Source: Candidatus Liberibacter americanus str. Sao Paulo
GTDB lineage: Bacteria > Pseudomonadota > Alphaproteobacteria > Rhizobiales > Rhizobiaceae
DNA length: 64,000 nucleotides
Reading direction: 5' to 3'
Assembly (NCBI RefSeq): GCF_000496595.1
Contig: NC_022793.1
Location: 372,001 to 436,000 of the forward strand
Shown here: one piece after another, positions 20,214-31,871 of the stretch
How positions within the stretch are numbered: the stretch's first letter is position 1
Layout: every line of letters begins with the position of its first letter
Notes under the pieces: model-generated
What the model was told of the DNA's origin: nothing
The model's database searches: none
What the model saw: only the letters and a program-made list of their open reading frames with translations
Made by a program: the position numbers and the translations under genes

Positions 20214-21697
20214 GAACTTACCATCATAGATAATTCTTGAGGATTATGCTTAGCTTGTCTATCTAAAAGAGGTGTTGGATAATCTCCTGTGAAACAATGA
20301 TCAGCAAATGCCGGATTATTTGGATCACGTGGTGATCCACAGATAGATTTATATAATCCATCGATGGATAAAAATTCTAAGGAGTCTACACCAATAAAAT
20401 TACACATCTCTTGTAGAGAACTACACTTGTTTGCGAGTAGTATATTTGGATTTGGAATATCTATGCCATAGAAATCAGGATATAATATCATTGGACTAGC
20501 TATTCGCATGTGAACTTCTATAGCGCCAGAATTACGTATCATTTCTACTATCTTGAGAGATGTAGTGCCGCGTACGATCGAGTCATCTATTAATACTACG
20601 CGTTTCCCTGCAATAACTATACCATTTGCGGAAAGTTTTAACTTAACGCCGAAAGCTCTAATTTGATGTGATGGCTCAATAAAAGTACGTCCTACATAAT
20701 GATTCCTAATAATGCCTTGTTCGAAAGGAATACCGCTTTCTTTTGCATAACCTATAGCTGCTGGAATTCCTCCATCTGGGATTGGGACAACAATGTCAGC
20801 GTTAACAGGATGTTCTTTTGCTAAATTTTTGCCCATATTATGTCGAGCGACATAGACACTACGTCCGCTGATTATAGAATCTGGTCTAGCAAAATAAACA
20901 TATTCAAACATACATATTCGTTCAGGAAGGGGATTGGGGTTCTTGTAACAATCTATTGAGACAGAACCATCTTTCTGTAGATTGCAAACAATAGTTTCTC
21001 CATTTTCTACATCACGAATGTATTTAGCGCCTGTGATGTCTAGAGCACATGTTTCAGAACAAAATATGGGTTTTCCATGTAACTCTCCCATAATTAATGG
21101 ACGAATTCCTATAGGATCACGAGTTGCAATTAGTCTTGTTCTTGTTAGGGCTAGTATCGCATGTCCTCCCTGAACATGTTGTATTGCATCAATAAAACGA
21201 TCACAGGAAGTCTTTTTTTTAGAACGAGCTATAAGATGTAAGACAACTTCTGTATCGGAAGTAGATTGGAATATAGATCCATCAGAAATTAATTCTTTTC
21301 GCAGTGAGAGACCATTTGTAAAATTTCCATTATGTGCTATGGCGATTCCTCCTTCTTGGAGATCAGCAAATAATGGCTGTATATTTCTTGTTATTTTTTC
21401 TCCTATTGTTGAATATCGAACATGTCCTATAGCCATATTACCAGGCAATAAAGATAGTGTTTCTGGATTAGTATAATGATCGCCAACTAATCCCAAATGT
21501 CTTTCAGAGTAGAATTTGTTTCCATCGAAAGAGGTTATTCCGGCAGATTCCTGGCCACGATGTTGAAGAGCATGTAATCCAACAGCTGTTAATACTGCTG
21601 CATCAGGATGACCAAGAATTCCAAAAATACCACATTTTTCATTTAGTTGATCGTAATCTCTTTTATGATGTATGGGTTTAAAAGGGATTTTTGTCAT
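20210..21697 (-). CDS. purF: Amidophosphoribosyltransferase
   Basis: Commits PRPP to purine synthesis by making phosphoribosylamine. The 495-residue protein has a propeptide of about 21 residues before the nucleophile Cys22 in KCGIFGILGHP, the HALQHRGQESAG loop of the glutaminase domain and the PRPP motif VVLIDDSIVRGTTS. It is preceded by cvpA (216 bp) and overlaps the SDR gene. Confidence 0.97.
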   Translation of the reverse strand: MTKIPFKPIHHKRDYDQLNEKCGIFGILGHPDAAVLTAVGLHALQHRGQESAGITSFDGNKFYSERHLGLVGDHYTNPETLSLLPGNMAIGHVRYSTIGEKITRNIQPLFADLQEGGIAIAHNGNFTNGLSLRKELISDGSIFQSTSDTEVVLHLIARSKKKTSCDRFIDAIQHVQGGHAILALTRTRLIATRDPIGIRPLIMGELHGKPIFCSETCALDITGAKYIRDVENGETIVCNLQKDGSVSIDCYKNPNPLPERICMFEYVYFARPDSIISGRSVYVARHNMGKNLAKEHPVNADIVVPIPDGGIPAAIGYAKESGIPFEQGIIRNHYVGRTFIEPSHQIRAFGVKLKLSANGIVIAGKRVVLIDDSIVRGTTSLKIVEMIRNSGAIEVHMRIASPMILYPDFYGIDIPNPNILLANKCSSLQEMCNFIGVDSLEFLSIDGLYKSICGSPRDPNNPAFADHCFTGDYPTPLLDRQAKHNPQELSMMVSS

Positions 21698-21913
21698 TTT
21701 TTATACCTATCTAGGAAGTTTATTCTTTAGAAATTAATTTAGTTCTTTCTTAATTGGAGAGAGATCAATAAATATATTTTTGCATATATAAATACAATAT
21801 TTCTCCGCTAATTTATAACAAAAAAATTTTTTTTATATAAAATAAAGGTCATTATAAATATAATTATCATATTTTAAGTCTTATATATCTTTTGTTTTTT
21901 GTTGAGTGTATAT

Positions 21914-22426
21914 CTAATATATTTTACTATCATTTATTGTATTATTTTTAGGCATATATTGCATAATAGACATTATTTTTACTCTCATATTGTTTAGAAT
22001 TATTCCTGATCTAGAATTTTTAATAAAATCAGGAGTTTTACTATCACCTATAATAAGATTCCAAAAAGAAGTAGCTATTATTAATAGAAATAGTCCACGT
22101 ATAATTCCAAATAAAAATCCTAATATTTTATCTAAAAATACAGAGCGAATATGTATAGGAGTGGTAATGATCTTTAATATTATTGATATAATAATCAGTA
22201 AGGTTAAAAATAATAATAATACTACTGATATTAGAGCTATTTGCTGATTCACAAAATACTTTGAAACAGCATTTAGAATAAATGGATATATGTTATAAGT
22301 TAACATGGCAGTGCCAATCCAATTTGACAAAGAGATTAATTCATTAAATATGCCACGTGCCATTGCAAATATAGCTGAAAGAGATATTACTGCAAGAAAT
22401 ACAAAATCAAAATATGTTATACCCAT
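21914..22426 (-). CDS. cvpA: CvpA family inner-membrane protein
   Basis: A 170-residue protein with four hydrophobic segments. It starts with the family pattern YFDFVFLAVISLSAIFAMARGIFNE and has ILGFLFGIIRGLFLL. The CvpA family is named for colicin V production but its core role is still unclear, with links to envelope stability. The gene lies between radA (21 bp) and purF, the usual alphaproteobacterial order. Confidence 0.87.
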   Translation of the reverse strand: MGITYFDFVFLAVISLSAIFAMARGIFNELISLSNWIGTAMLTYNIYPFILNAVSKYFVNQQIALISVVLLLFLTLLIIISIILKIITTPIHIRSVFLDKILGFLFGIIRGLFLLIIATSFWNLIIGDSKTPDFIKNSRSGIILNNMRVKIMSIMQYMPKNNTINDSKIY

Positions 22427-22447
22427 TTTTATTTTAAACTCCTGATT

Positions 22448-23854
22448 TTATACTAATTTTGATCTATCTTCTTGAAGATCGGTTATTTGTTGTACTAGAT
22501 CGTTAAGATTGCTAATATATTTATTATTGATAGCTCCGACTTTACATTCCCCTCTGGGAGTTTCTGGAAAAACTCCTGATAAAAATCCTATTTTTTCTGC
22601 TTCTTTTAATCTTTGTTGGGTGTGTCCAACTGATCTTAGATCTCCGGATAGGCTTATTTCTCCAAAATATACACAATCATTTGGCAAAGATATGGAAAAA
22701 ATTGATGAAATTAACGCTGCAGCTACAGCTAGATCAGCTGCCGGTTCTGATATACGATAACCTCCTGCTACGTTGAGATGTACGTCGTGTCCTCCAAACT
22801 TTATGTTACAACGAGCTTCTAAAACAGCTAAAATCATTGCTAGGCGAGCAGTGTCCCATCCAACAACAGTTCTACGAGGCATTCCAAGGGAAGTTGGCAC
22901 AACTAAAGATTGTATCTCAACTAAAAGAGATCTGGTACCTTCTATTCCCGCAAAGACTGCTGCTCCTGGATATTTAGAATCTCGATTGGATAAAAATATT
23001 CTTGAAGGATTAGATATTTCTTGTAATCCCTTATCAGACATTTCAAAAACGCCTATTTCATCTGTTGGTCCGAATCTATTTTTCACACTTCGTAATATAC
23101 GATAGTCATATTGTGTATTGCGCGCGCTACCCTCAAAATATAAAACTGCATCAACCATATGTTCGATTACTCTTGGTCCAGCAATTTGTCCTTCTTTAGT
23201 CACATGTCCAACCAACACCATGGAAACATTATTCATTTTTGCATATTGAATAATTAATTGTACACTGTTACGTACTTGCATTACCGTTCCTGGAGAAGAT
23301 TCAGATGATTGGCTCCATAAAGTCTGTATAGAATCTATGATTACAAGATCTGTTTTTTCATTTGAGGAAAGCGTCTCTAGTATATCTTCCACGTTGGTTT
23401 CAATAGCTACTTTAAAATTACTATTGATTGTATTTAATCGCTGAGCACGCAATCTAATTTGTCCGATTGATTCTTCTCCTGAAACATAAGTGATTCTATG
23501 TTTTTTATTTGCTAAAGCTGCTGCGGTTTGCATTAATAGCGTTGATTTTCCTATTCCTGGATCGCCTCCTACTAAAATAACCGAACCACTTACGAATCCT
23601 CCTCCTGTAACACGGTCAAGTTCAGCAATATTAGTTTGAATTCTTTTTTCTTCTTTTAATGGCTCTTCTGAAAGGCAAACAAGTGGGATCGAACGTCCTT
23701 GCTTGCTATTATTATTAAATCTATGGCCCGATTCTCTTCTTGAAGGGCCTTCAATTATTGTATTCCATTCGTTGCATGAATCACATTTACCAGCCCATTT
23801 TGAATAAGTTTCACCACAGCTTTGACAAAAGTATTGAAATCTTATTTTCGCCAT
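22448..23854 (-). CDS. radA: DNA repair protein RadA
   Basis: RecA-like ATPase that helps process recombination intermediates by branch migration. The 468 residues contain an N-terminal C4 zinc finger (FCQSCGETYSKWAGKCDSC), Walker A GGDPGIGKSTLL, Walker B LVIIDSIQTLW, the RadA-specific SVKNRFGPTDEIG motif and a C-terminal Lon-like domain (LNVAGGYRISEPAADLAVAAAL). It is complete. Confidence 0.96.
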   Translation of the reverse strand: MAKIRFQYFCQSCGETYSKWAGKCDSCNEWNTIIEGPSRRESGHRFNNNSKQGRSIPLVCLSEEPLKEEKRIQTNIAELDRVTGGGFVSGSVILVGGDPGIGKSTLLMQTAAALANKKHRITYVSGEESIGQIRLRAQRLNTINSNFKVAIETNVEDILETLSSNEKTDLVIIDSIQTLWSQSSESSPGTVMQVRNSVQLIIQYAKMNNVSMVLVGHVTKEGQIAGPRVIEHMVDAVLYFEGSARNTQYDYRILRSVKNRFGPTDEIGVFEMSDKGLQEISNPSRIFLSNRDSKYPGAAVFAGIEGTRSLLVEIQSLVVPTSLGMPRRTVVGWDTARLAMILAVLEARCNIKFGGHDVHLNVAGGYRISEPAADLAVAAALISSIFSISLPNDCVYFGEISLSGDLRSVGHTQQRLKEAEKIGFLSGVFPETPRGECKVGAINNKYISNLNDLVQQITDLQEDRSKLV

Positions 23855-23932
23855 TAGAAATTTACTTTTCTATATTTATATAAAACAATGACTGTTTTAT
23901 AATTGTTATATTTTCAACACTAGATATATTAC

Positions 23933-25087
23933 TCATATATAATGTCTTGCATATTTGTTTCCAATTTGCACAAGCAATTCATAATTTGTAGTTCCAGATG
24001 CGTTAGCAACATCATCTAATTTTATGTTAGGCCCAAAAACTTGTATATAATCTCCTACTTCTATTCCAGGGCAATCTGTAATGTCAAACATTGTCATGTC
24101 CATTGTAATTTTTCCTAAAATAGGCACTTTGTAGCCTTTTATAAATCCTTGTCCCACATTGTTTATAGATATATTATCTTTATGATCTATTCCAGAGAGA
24201 GAGAGGGGATAACCGTCACAATATCCTATGGCTGCAACTGCTATTAAACTATTGCGTTTTAATTTTTTCTCTCCACCATAGCTTACAATTTCTCCTGCAT
24301 TAGCTGTTCTTATTAAGATTATACGCGCCTCTGCGGTAACAACTGTTCGCATAGGATGAAGTTTGTTGATAGCGTATGTTCCTCCATATAAAGCTATTCC
24401 AGGGCGAGTTAATTGGAAGTGATATTCTTTTCCGAGGAATATTCCTGCTGATGCTGATAAGCTTGCTTCTATCCCTTGATATTTAGTAGCAATAGACATG
24501 AACTTATTTAATTGTGAAGCATTCATGGGGGAGTTTTGATTTTCAGCACAAGCGAGATGACTAATTATGAGAGATAATTTATTATTTATTTGATTTTTAT
24601 TATCAAAATTTTCAGCAAAAGATAATGCTTCATCAATAGATAGTCCCAGCCTATTAAAACCTGTATCAATTTGTAAAGCGTAACAATGTGATTGATGATT
24701 TGATAATAGTTGTGAATATAATTTTAATTGATTAGATGAGTATAGAACAGGAATTAAGTTAGCTTCAATTAAAGATCTTTCTTGTCCTATATTGTCTTCA
24801 CTTAAAACAAAAATATTGGCTTTTTTTACGTAATCTCGTAACTTTATTCCTTCTTCTATATTCTTTACAAAAAAATCTTTTGCTCCAGCTTTATAAAGCG
24901 ATTTTGATATTTGTTCTAACCCTAAACCATATGCATTATCTTTAACTACTGCTGCTGTTCTTGCATTGCCAGACAGCTTATTCATAATATGCCAATTATT
25001 GCTGATAGCAGATAGATTGATTTTTAATTTTAGAGGTTCATCTTTATTTGATTGAAATCGATTTTGATAATTAGATTGACGGAACAA
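23933..25087 (-). CDS. alr: Alanine racemase
   Basis: Makes D-alanine for peptidoglycan using PLP. The 384-residue fold-type III enzyme shows the PLP lysine in AAVVKDNAYGLG, DTGFNRLGL, RPGIALYGGTY and the tyrosine in GEIVSYGGEKK. The ORF can start at a TTG at 25102, but AGGGAGAG lies inside it 7 nt before a second TTG at 25087, which I take as the start. It follows dnaB almost directly, so the two are probably co-transcribed. Confidence 0.92.
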   Translation of the reverse strand: MFRQSNYQNRFQSNKDEPLKLKINLSAISNNWHIMNKLSGNARTAAVVKDNAYGLGLEQISKSLYKAGAKDFFVKNIEEGIKLRDYVKKANIFVLSEDNIGQERSLIEANLIPVLYSSNQLKLYSQLLSNHQSHCYALQIDTGFNRLGLSIDEALSFAENFDNKNQINNKLSLIISHLACAENQNSPMNASQLNKFMSIATKYQGIEASLSASAGIFLGKEYHFQLTRPGIALYGGTYAINKLHPMRTVVTAEARIILIRTANAGEIVSYGGEKKLKRNSLIAVAAIGYCDGYPLSLSGIDHKDNISINNVGQGFIKGYKVPILGKITMDMTMFDITDCPGIEVGDYIQVFGPNIKLDDVANASGTTNYELLVQIGNKYARHYI

Positions 25088-25102
25088 TTTTCTCTCCCTC
25101 AA

Positions 25103-26605
25103 TTAAAACCTATCATTTTGTTGATAAGATGAATCAGCAAGTGCAGAGAAACGAGTGAATTCTGCTTGGAATGCAAGAGTAACTGTTCCAGTTGGTCCAT
25201 GACGTTGTTTAGCTATAATTATATCAGCAAGTCCTTTCACTCTTTCAAAATCTTCTTGCCATTTCGTGTAAGCTAGCAAATCATCTTTGTTACTAGGTTC
25301 TTTATTTTTAACGTAATATTCATCACGAACCACGAAAAGAGCAACATCAGCATCTTGTTCAATAGATCCTGATTCACGTAGATCTGACAGCTGTGGACGC
25401 TTATTATCACGATTTTCTACTTGTCTAGATAGCTGTGAAAGGGCTATAATTGGTACGTTCAATTCTTTAGCTAAAGCCTTAAGGCCCATTGTAATACTAG
25501 TAATTTCTAGAACACGATTTTCTTCTATTTTTTTGGATGTCGTCATAAGCTGTATATAATCTATAATAAGAAGATCAAGTCCCTTTTGACGTTTTAGCCT
25601 ACGTGCTCTTACTGCTAATTGAGAAATTGAAATTCCACCAGTTTGATCAATGTAAAGTGGTAACTTTTGCATTACTTGAGAGCAACCAACAATTTTTTCA
25701 TAATCAGGCTTTGATATTTCTCCTCTGCGTATTTTAGAAGAAGGAACTTCAGTTTGTTCTGAAATAATCCGAGTAGCTAATTGTTCAGATGACATCTCTA
25801 AAGAGTAAAATCCAACGATCCCACCATTTATAGTTCTATAAGATCCATCTTCTTGCATTTCAGATTTATATGCATCTGCTACATTATAAGCGATATTCGT
25901 TGCTAGTGATGTTTTACCCATCCCTGGACGACCTGCAATTATTATAAGATCGGATCTTTGAAGTCCTCCCATTTGTTTATCAAGAGGTTGAATACCTGTA
26001 GAAATTCCCGCAAGTTTTCCATCTCTACTAAAAGCTTGTCCAGCCATATCGATAGCTGTAGTCATCGCATCGGCAAATGGTTGAAATCCTCCATCGTATA
26101 TGCCATTTTCTGCTAAATTAAATAATTTTCTCTCTGCTTCTTCTATTTGAAGTGAAGGTGATGTTTCAATTGACGCTTCATAAGCTATATTCACCATATC
26201 TTCTCCAATGGTGATTAGAGAACGGCGTAGGGCTAGTTCATAAATTGCTCTTCCATAATCTTCAGAATTTATTATTGAAACTGCCTCAGAAGCTAGACGT
26301 GCTAGATACTTGGAAATTGTCAATTCTCCTAAGATTTCTTTAGGAGGCAAGAAAGTTTTGACTGTAACTGGATTAGCAGTTTTACCCATGTATATCAATT
26401 TGCTAGATATTTCGAAAATTCTTTGATGAATATCTTCGAAAAAATGCAATGGTTTCAAAAAATCTGATACTCGATAAAAAGCATCATTATTAACGAGAAT
26501 CGCTCCCAATAAAGCTTGTTCTGCTTCAACATTACTAGGGGCTTCTCTATACTGGACAGGATCTTTTTTAGGAATAGAAACAACACCTTTAACATCATCA
26601 GTCAT
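25103..26605 (-). CDS. dnaB: Replicative DNA helicase
   Basis: Hexameric helicase that unwinds DNA at the fork. The N-terminal domain begins PSNVEAEQALLGAILVNNDAF. The RecA-like domain has Walker A GRPGMGKTSLA, Walker B LLIIDYIQLM and SQLSRQVENR. The 500-residue length is normal. The ATG at 26605 has GGA upstream and gives the usual N-terminus; a longer reading from 26671 adds 22 unlikely residues. Confidence 0.96.
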   Translation of the reverse strand: MTDDVKGVVSIPKKDPVQYREAPSNVEAEQALLGAILVNNDAFYRVSDFLKPLHFFEDIHQRIFEISSKLIYMGKTANPVTVKTFLPPKEILGELTISKYLARLASEAVSIINSEDYGRAIYELALRRSLITIGEDMVNIAYEASIETSPSLQIEEAERKLFNLAENGIYDGGFQPFADAMTTAIDMAGQAFSRDGKLAGISTGIQPLDKQMGGLQRSDLIIIAGRPGMGKTSLATNIAYNVADAYKSEMQEDGSYRTINGGIVGFYSLEMSSEQLATRIISEQTEVPSSKIRRGEISKPDYEKIVGCSQVMQKLPLYIDQTGGISISQLAVRARRLKRQKGLDLLIIDYIQLMTTSKKIEENRVLEITSITMGLKALAKELNVPIIALSQLSRQVENRDNKRPQLSDLRESGSIEQDADVALFVVRDEYYVKNKEPSNKDDLLAYTKWQEDFERVKGLADIIIAKQRHGPTGTVTLAFQAEFTRFSALADSSYQQNDRF

Positions 26606-26745
26606 TCGATAATTCCAACATAATTTAACTATTCTTTTGTCTAGACTAATAACAACCAAAAGAAGTCCCAAAACATAATAAATAAATTATATTTTTTACT
26701 ATGTTACTATGGTCTATATTATCAACATAAGTATACAGGATACAC

Positions 26746-27255
26746 TTATGTACTTTGATCAGAAATTTTATCTTGATTTTTTACAGATTTTTCTTGGATT
26801 TTTGCATCTTCATTTGAGCGTGCTATATTTAAATTGATTTTAGCTTCGACATCAGAATGGAGTGATATTGTTGCATTATACATACCAACTGATTTTATAG
26901 GAGATTTAAGACGTATCTGATCGCGATTAATCTTAAAACCTTCTTCGTTCAGCAAACTTGCTATGTCCCTAGTAGAAACAGATCCATACAGCTGCCCAGA
27001 ATCACCTGCTGAACGTATTATGGTTAAACTTTTTCCTTCTAATACCTTAGATAATTCTTCAAATTTTGATTGTATTTCACGATTTTTTGCCTCAAGCACT
27101 GAACGTTGGGCTTCAAAAAATGATTTATTTTCTTTATTAGCTCTCAAAGCTTTTTTTAATGGTAGAAGATAATTGCGTCCATAACCATCTTTAACTTTAA
27201 CTATTTTTCCCATTGGCCCAAGATTTGAGATGTTCTGCAGAAGAATAACTTCCAT
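26746..27255 (-). CDS. rplI: 50S ribosomal protein L9
   Basis: Binds 23S rRNA. The N-terminal domain starts MEVILLQNISNLGPMGKIVKVKDGYGRNYLLP. A long linking helix follows, then the C-terminal domain with SGQLYGSVSTRDIA. The 169 residues include a charged C-terminal tail. It is separated from rpsR by about 500 bp of non-coding DNA. Confidence 0.95.
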   Translation of the reverse strand: MEVILLQNISNLGPMGKIVKVKDGYGRNYLLPLKKALRANKENKSFFEAQRSVLEAKNREIQSKFEELSKVLEGKSLTIIRSAGDSGQLYGSVSTRDIASLLNEEGFKINRDQIRLKSPIKSVGMYNATISLHSDVEAKINLNIARSNEDAKIQEKSVKNQDKISDQST

Positions 27256-27763
27256 TCTTTTTCCTTTCTCAGGTATATATTAATTCTATCTTTTTATCTA
27301 TCTTTTTATAGATTGCCTATAGCCTTATAAAAAATCGCTATTTGTTATCTACTATTAACTTTGATAACAATCTAATTATGTAATAACCATACGATATATA
27401 TAATATAAAAATTCAAGCAAGAAGAATTGCTATTATTCCTTTATTAAAACAAAACATAGATAATATTTATATATATATTGTAAATTGATGTTAATAATCA
27501 TATCCAAACTTTTAACCAAATCCTATGATATAAGCAAAGCTTAAATGTGTCTAAAAAACACCAAAAATTTAATAGTTTAAAATATATAAATACGATTCAA
27601 ATATGTAAAATATAAACTTAATTATATTCTTCCTCATAAACGAGTTATATATACCCATTTATATATATATTTACTCAGCAATAGGTCATCGTTCAATTTT
27701 TCTTCATCTATATAATGTATAGCTGTGATTTAGTATTATATCTGATAATTTTTTTTCACATCA
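27256..27763. other. AT-rich gap between rpsR and rplI
   Basis: About 510 bp with no supportable ORF. In some Rhizobiales a membrane protein of unknown function lies here. I see no recognisable remnant. Confidence 0.5.
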
Positions 27764-28015
27764 TCATACATTAACATAAGGAATTAATCCAAGATAACGT
27801 GCTCTCTTAATCGCCTTTGCAAGTTCACGTTGTTTCTTATGACTAACGTAAGAAATGCGAGAGGGAATAATCTTGCCGCGTTGGGATAAAAAACGACTCA
27901 GAAGTCGAACGTCTTTATAGTCTATACGAGGCGCTCCTTTTCCAGATAATGGGCAAGACCTACGTCGATAACTAACATGTCTACGTAATAAAGGTTTGTG
28001 TGTGGTTTCAGCCAT
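27764..28015 (-). CDS. rpsR: 30S ribosomal protein S18
   Basis: Small-subunit platform protein that pairs with S6. The 83 residues include [23 protein letters not shown] and [28 protein letters not shown], the S18 signature. It is 12 bp downstream of rpsF. Confidence 0.97.
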   Translation of the reverse strand: MAETTHKPLLRRHVSYRRRSCPLSGKGAPRIDYKDVRLLSRFLSQRGKIIPSRISYVSHKKQRELAKAIKRARYLGLIPYVNV

Positions 28016-28027
28016 TATAATAACTCC

Positions 28028-28420
28028 TTATAACAAAGTTTTTTCTTCACTAAAATGGCTTTTACGCTCAAAGCTTTTATCATTTCTAGCATCTCGATCA
28101 TGCTTTTGCATCACTAAAGATGGTGAATCATCATGAAATTTAACCGATACAGTAGAATGACGCAAAACGTCTTCATCAATGTTCATTCTTCTTTCTAACT
28201 CATGAATGGCTTTAGGAGGAGCTGCAATATTCATTAAGACATAGTATGATTTACGGTGCTTATTGATTCTATAAGCTATAGAACGCATTCCCCATTCTTC
28301 AACATGGCGTACTTCTCCACCATTTGCTTGAATTAATGTCCTAAATCTTTCAATTGCATCCTTGATTTGTTGAGTAGAGATATCCTGTCTTAAGAGGAAA
28401 ACATGCTCATATAGCTTCAT
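28028..28420 (-). CDS. rpsF: 30S ribosomal protein S6
   Basis: Partner of S18 on the 30S platform. The 130 residues start MKLYEHVFLLRQDIS and contain VEEWGMRSIAYRINKHRKSYYVLMNI and the charged C-terminal tail. It heads the rpsF-rpsR pair. Confidence 0.96.
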   Translation of the reverse strand: MKLYEHVFLLRQDISTQQIKDAIERFRTLIQANGGEVRHVEEWGMRSIAYRINKHRKSYYVLMNIAAPPKAIHELERRMNIDEDVLRHSTVSVKFHDDSPSLVMQKHDRDARNDKSFERKSHFSEEKTLL

Positions 28421-28936
28421 ATATAATTGCCTTCTTTAGCGGTTTTATTCAAATATTTTTCCATTGATAATTATTGTACGATCCGCACATTCCAATATCA
28501 GTTAATATAATAAAAAATATCACTGAGAAATAAAATCGTACATATATTTATTTTAAAAATCAAGGGTCTTAGAAACTCTTTAATCTTGAGTATTGATAGG
28601 ATATGCAAAAAATATATTACATATATATCCATGCTGCAATTTTTTTGTCAATGATTGTTGAGTAATATGACTGATTTTTAGCACTGATGCAACGATACTA
28701 GTCAATTTTATATATTTTACTTTATTTTTTATTTGCATGTGTTATCTTATTATCGTGTAGTTATTTAATTAGTATAATTTAGCAATCAAGATAACTTTAT
28801 TTCAGTATAAATTTATCTATAACGTTTAAATAAAAAAAACCATTATATAATCCATACCTAGTATATAGATATTTTATAATCATTGATGAGTTGTGTATAG
28901 TTAGTATTATACTTTTTATTTAAGTTGCATTTATTA
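28421..28936. other. AT-rich region between secA and rpsF, with a possible leader hairpin
   Basis: About 515 bp without a gene. On the minus strand, TCAAG and CTTGA at about 28561-28590 flank a short segment and are followed by TTTTT. This could be a terminator after secA or part of the rpsF leader; it is weak evidence. Confidence 0.45.
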
Positions 28937-31588
28937 CTAAGAGCATGATCCATGACAGTGTTTATATTTTTTCCCACTATTACAAGGGCATGGTGCATTG
29001 CGTTTTATATTTAAGGCATTTCCGGTATTCAATTTATTTTTTATTGTATTGTTGTCATATTTTTCCTTATCCCCTTCTGTAGAGGATAGATAATTATTAT
29101 TATCTGCATTCAGATCAATTCGAGCAAATTGCGAAACAACATCTCGTTGTAGATTGGCAAGTAAGATTTTGAAAAATCCAAAGGCTTCGGATTTATATTC
29201 TTGTAAAGGATCTCTTTGTGCATAGCCGCGGAAGCCTATGACTGATCTTGAGTGATCCAATCTGGCTATATGTTCTCTCCAGAATAAGTCTAGTGTTTGA
29301 AGAAGTATATTTCGGCCAATAGTTTTCGTCGTTTCTATTCCTAATAATTTTTCTTTATTTTTGATTATTTTATTAGTTTCATAAATAATTTGATCTCGAA
29401 TTTTATCGTGATCAATATCATCTTTATTGCACCAGTCTTTTATTGGAAAATCTATTCCAAAAATTTCACTAAGCTCTAATGAGAGCTTTTCAATGTCCCA
29501 TTTTTCTTTATAGGAGTTTTTTGGTATAAAAACAGTAATTAAATCATCAACAACTTTATAGCTCATATCTGATAATATATCTAAGATATCAGATGCATCT
29601 ATTATTTCAAGGCGTTGTTCAAAAATCAGTTTCCTTTGCTCATTTACCACATCGTCGTATTTTAGTAAATTTTTTCTGGTCTCAAAATTGTGAGCTTCAA
29701 CCTTTTTTTGTGCATGTTCAATTGCTTTATTAATCCACGGATGAATAATAGCTTCACCCTTTTCTATCCCCATTTTTCTTAAAAAAAGTTCCATTCTAGA
29801 TGATCCGAATATACGCATCAGATCGTCTTGAAGAGATAAATAGAATTTTGATCTTCCTGGATCTCCTTGGCGTCCTGATCGTCCACGTAGCTGATTATCT
29901 ATACGTCTGCTCTCATGACGTTCCGTGGCTATGATATAAAGTCCTCCTGCAGCTATAGCTTTATCTTTTAGAGCTTTAATTTCTTCTTGTATCATATTTA
30001 TGCGCTTAGATCTTTTTTCTTCATCTATAATATTAGATAGATCATGCTCGATGCGCATAGACACATTGCCGCCAAGTTGAATATCTGTTCCTCTCCCTGC
30101 CATATTGGTTGCAATTGTAACAGCTCCAGGTATTCCTGCTTGAGATATTATATAAGCTTCCTGTTCGTGGTAAAGTGCGTTTAGGATTTTAAATTTTGTA
30201 AACTTTTTCTTACGTAGTAAATTTGCTAAATATTCTGATTTTTCTATTGAAGATGTTCCTATAAGGATAGGCTGTTCTTTTTCATGAGCTGCCATTATTT
30301 CTGATATTATAGCTTCATATTTTTCTTCAGCGGTTTGATAAATTTCATCATTTTCGTCAATTCGAATAGTTGGAACATTAGTAGGAACTTCAATAACGTT
30401 TAATTTATATATATTGGCTAATTCTTCAGCTTCTGTAGTAGCTGTTCCAGTCATGCCTGATAATTTAGTATACATCCGAAAATAATTTTGAAATGTAATT
30501 GATGAAAGAGTTTGATTTTCAGGACATATTTTAACATTTTCCTTTGCTTCTAATGCTTGATGTTGGCCATCGGAATATCTTCTGCCTGGCATCATGCGTC
30601 CAGTAAATTCATCAATAATTACAACTTCGTTGTTTTTTACTATATAATCTTTATCGCGGATAAAAATCTTATGTGCTTTTAGGGAGTTATTGAGAAGGTG
30701 AATTGTAGAAACATTTTCAAAATCATATAGACTGCCTGATTCTAAAATATTTTCATTTCGTAAAATATCTTCTATTTTTTCTATCCCTTTTTCAGAGAAG
30801 TTAGAGGAGCGTTGTTTCTCATCAATTTCGTAATCAGAGGGATCTAAACGAGATACGATTGATTCGATAGACCTATATAAATCAGATTGATCTTCAATCG
30901 GGCCAGATATAACTAATGGCGTTCGTGCTTCATCTATTAATATAGAATCTACTTCATCGACTATTGCAAAATTGTGTCCGCGTTGTACCATATCCTCACG
31001 TTTGTATTGCATGTTATCACGTAAATAATCAAAACCAAGCTCATTATTAGTTACGTAAGTTATATCACATGCATAGGCTTTACGGCGTTCATCGTTAGAA
31101 GAAGAGTTTGTAACAATTCCTGTTGAAAGTCCAAGAAAATTGTAAACAGTAGACATCGTACCTGCGTCTCTGCTAGCTAAGTAGTCATTAACTGTAACAA
31201 CGTGTACCCCTTTCCCAGATAATGCGTTCAGATAAACTGGAAGAACGGCAGCTAGAGTTTTCCCTTCTCCTGTTTTCATTTCTGCAACACAGCCTTCATG
31301 TAATATCATGCCACCAATAAGCTGTACATCAAATGGTCGCATATTAAGCATTCGACGAGAGGCTTCACGTGCAACTGCGAATGATGGGATAAGTAGATCG
31401 TTTAGCGTTTCTCCTTCATTTAATCGTTTCTTGAATTCTGATGTTTTGTTTGATAAGAGTTCATCAGACAGTTCAGAGATCTCTTCTTCAAGATTATTTA
31501 TTTTGTTGACCATGTTGCGATAGTGTTGCAAACGTTTTTCACTGGATGATCTAAAAAAATTACTTATCAGACTTACCATATTAAGCAT
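28937..31588 (-). CDS. secA: Preprotein translocase ATPase SecA
   Basis: Motor that drives exported proteins through SecYEG. The 883 residues show Walker A in [58 protein letters not shown] and [10 protein letters not shown]. The C-terminus ends in the zinc-binding SEC-C motif ([16 protein letters not shown]). The ATG at 31588 has GAGGAAAG upstream; an ATG at 31579 gives the N-terminus seen in relatives, so the start is uncertain by three residues. Divergent from argJ. Confidence 0.97.
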   Translation of the reverse strand: MLNMVSLISNFFRSSSEKRLQHYRNMVNKINNLEEEISELSDELLSNKTSEFKKRLNEGETLNDLLIPSFAVAREASRRMLNMRPFDVQLIGGMILHEGCVAEMKTGEGKTLAAVLPVYLNALSGKGVHVVTVNDYLASRDAGTMSTVYNFLGLSTGIVTNSSSNDERRKAYACDITYVTNNELGFDYLRDNMQYKREDMVQRGHNFAIVDEVDSILIDEARTPLVISGPIEDQSDLYRSIESIVSRLDPSDYEIDEKQRSSNFSEKGIEKIEDILRNENILESGSLYDFENVSTIHLLNNSLKAHKIFIRDKDYIVKNNEVVIIDEFTGRMMPGRRYSDGQHQALEAKENVKICPENQTLSSITFQNYFRMYTKLSGMTGTATTEAEELANIYKLNVIEVPTNVPTIRIDENDEIYQTAEEKYEAIISEIMAAHEKEQPILIGTSSIEKSEYLANLLRKKKFTKFKILNALYHEQEAYIISQAGIPGAVTIATNMAGRGTDIQLGGNVSMRIEHDLSNIIDEEKRSKRINMIQEEIKALKDKAIAAGGLYIIATERHESRRIDNQLRGRSGRQGDPGRSKFYLSLQDDLMRIFGSSRMELFLRKMGIEKGEAIIHPWINKAIEHAQKKVEAHNFETRKNLLKYDDVVNEQRKLIFEQRLEIIDASDILDILSDMSYKVVDDLITVFIPKNSYKEKWDIEKLSLELSEIFGIDFPIKDWCNKDDIDHDKIRDQIIYETNKIIKNKEKLLGIETTKTIGRNILLQTLDLFWREHIARLDHSRSVIGFRGYAQRDPLQEYKSEAFGFFKILLANLQRDVVSQFARIDLNADNNNYLSSTEGDKEKYDNNTIKNKLNTGNALNIKRNAPCPCNSGKKYKHCHGSCS

Positions 31589-31871
31589 AGAGATGCTTTC
31601 CTCTTCAAAAAAATATCGCGTTGTTTAATAGATCGTTATCATTTTTAGATTATAGATCCCTTTAAATATCGCCTTATAGGTTGATATATTAGATAAAATC
31701 ATCTGTATGTTGATGTCAACGGGAGGCAATATTTAGTTTATATCAAATATATGAATGTTTATTTAGAAATTTCATATATTTTTTTAAAAATAATAGATTT
31801 TTATTGAAAATTGTGATTTTTATACCAGATAAAATAAATTATTTAATAAAATTATCTTGGATCAAAAAAAT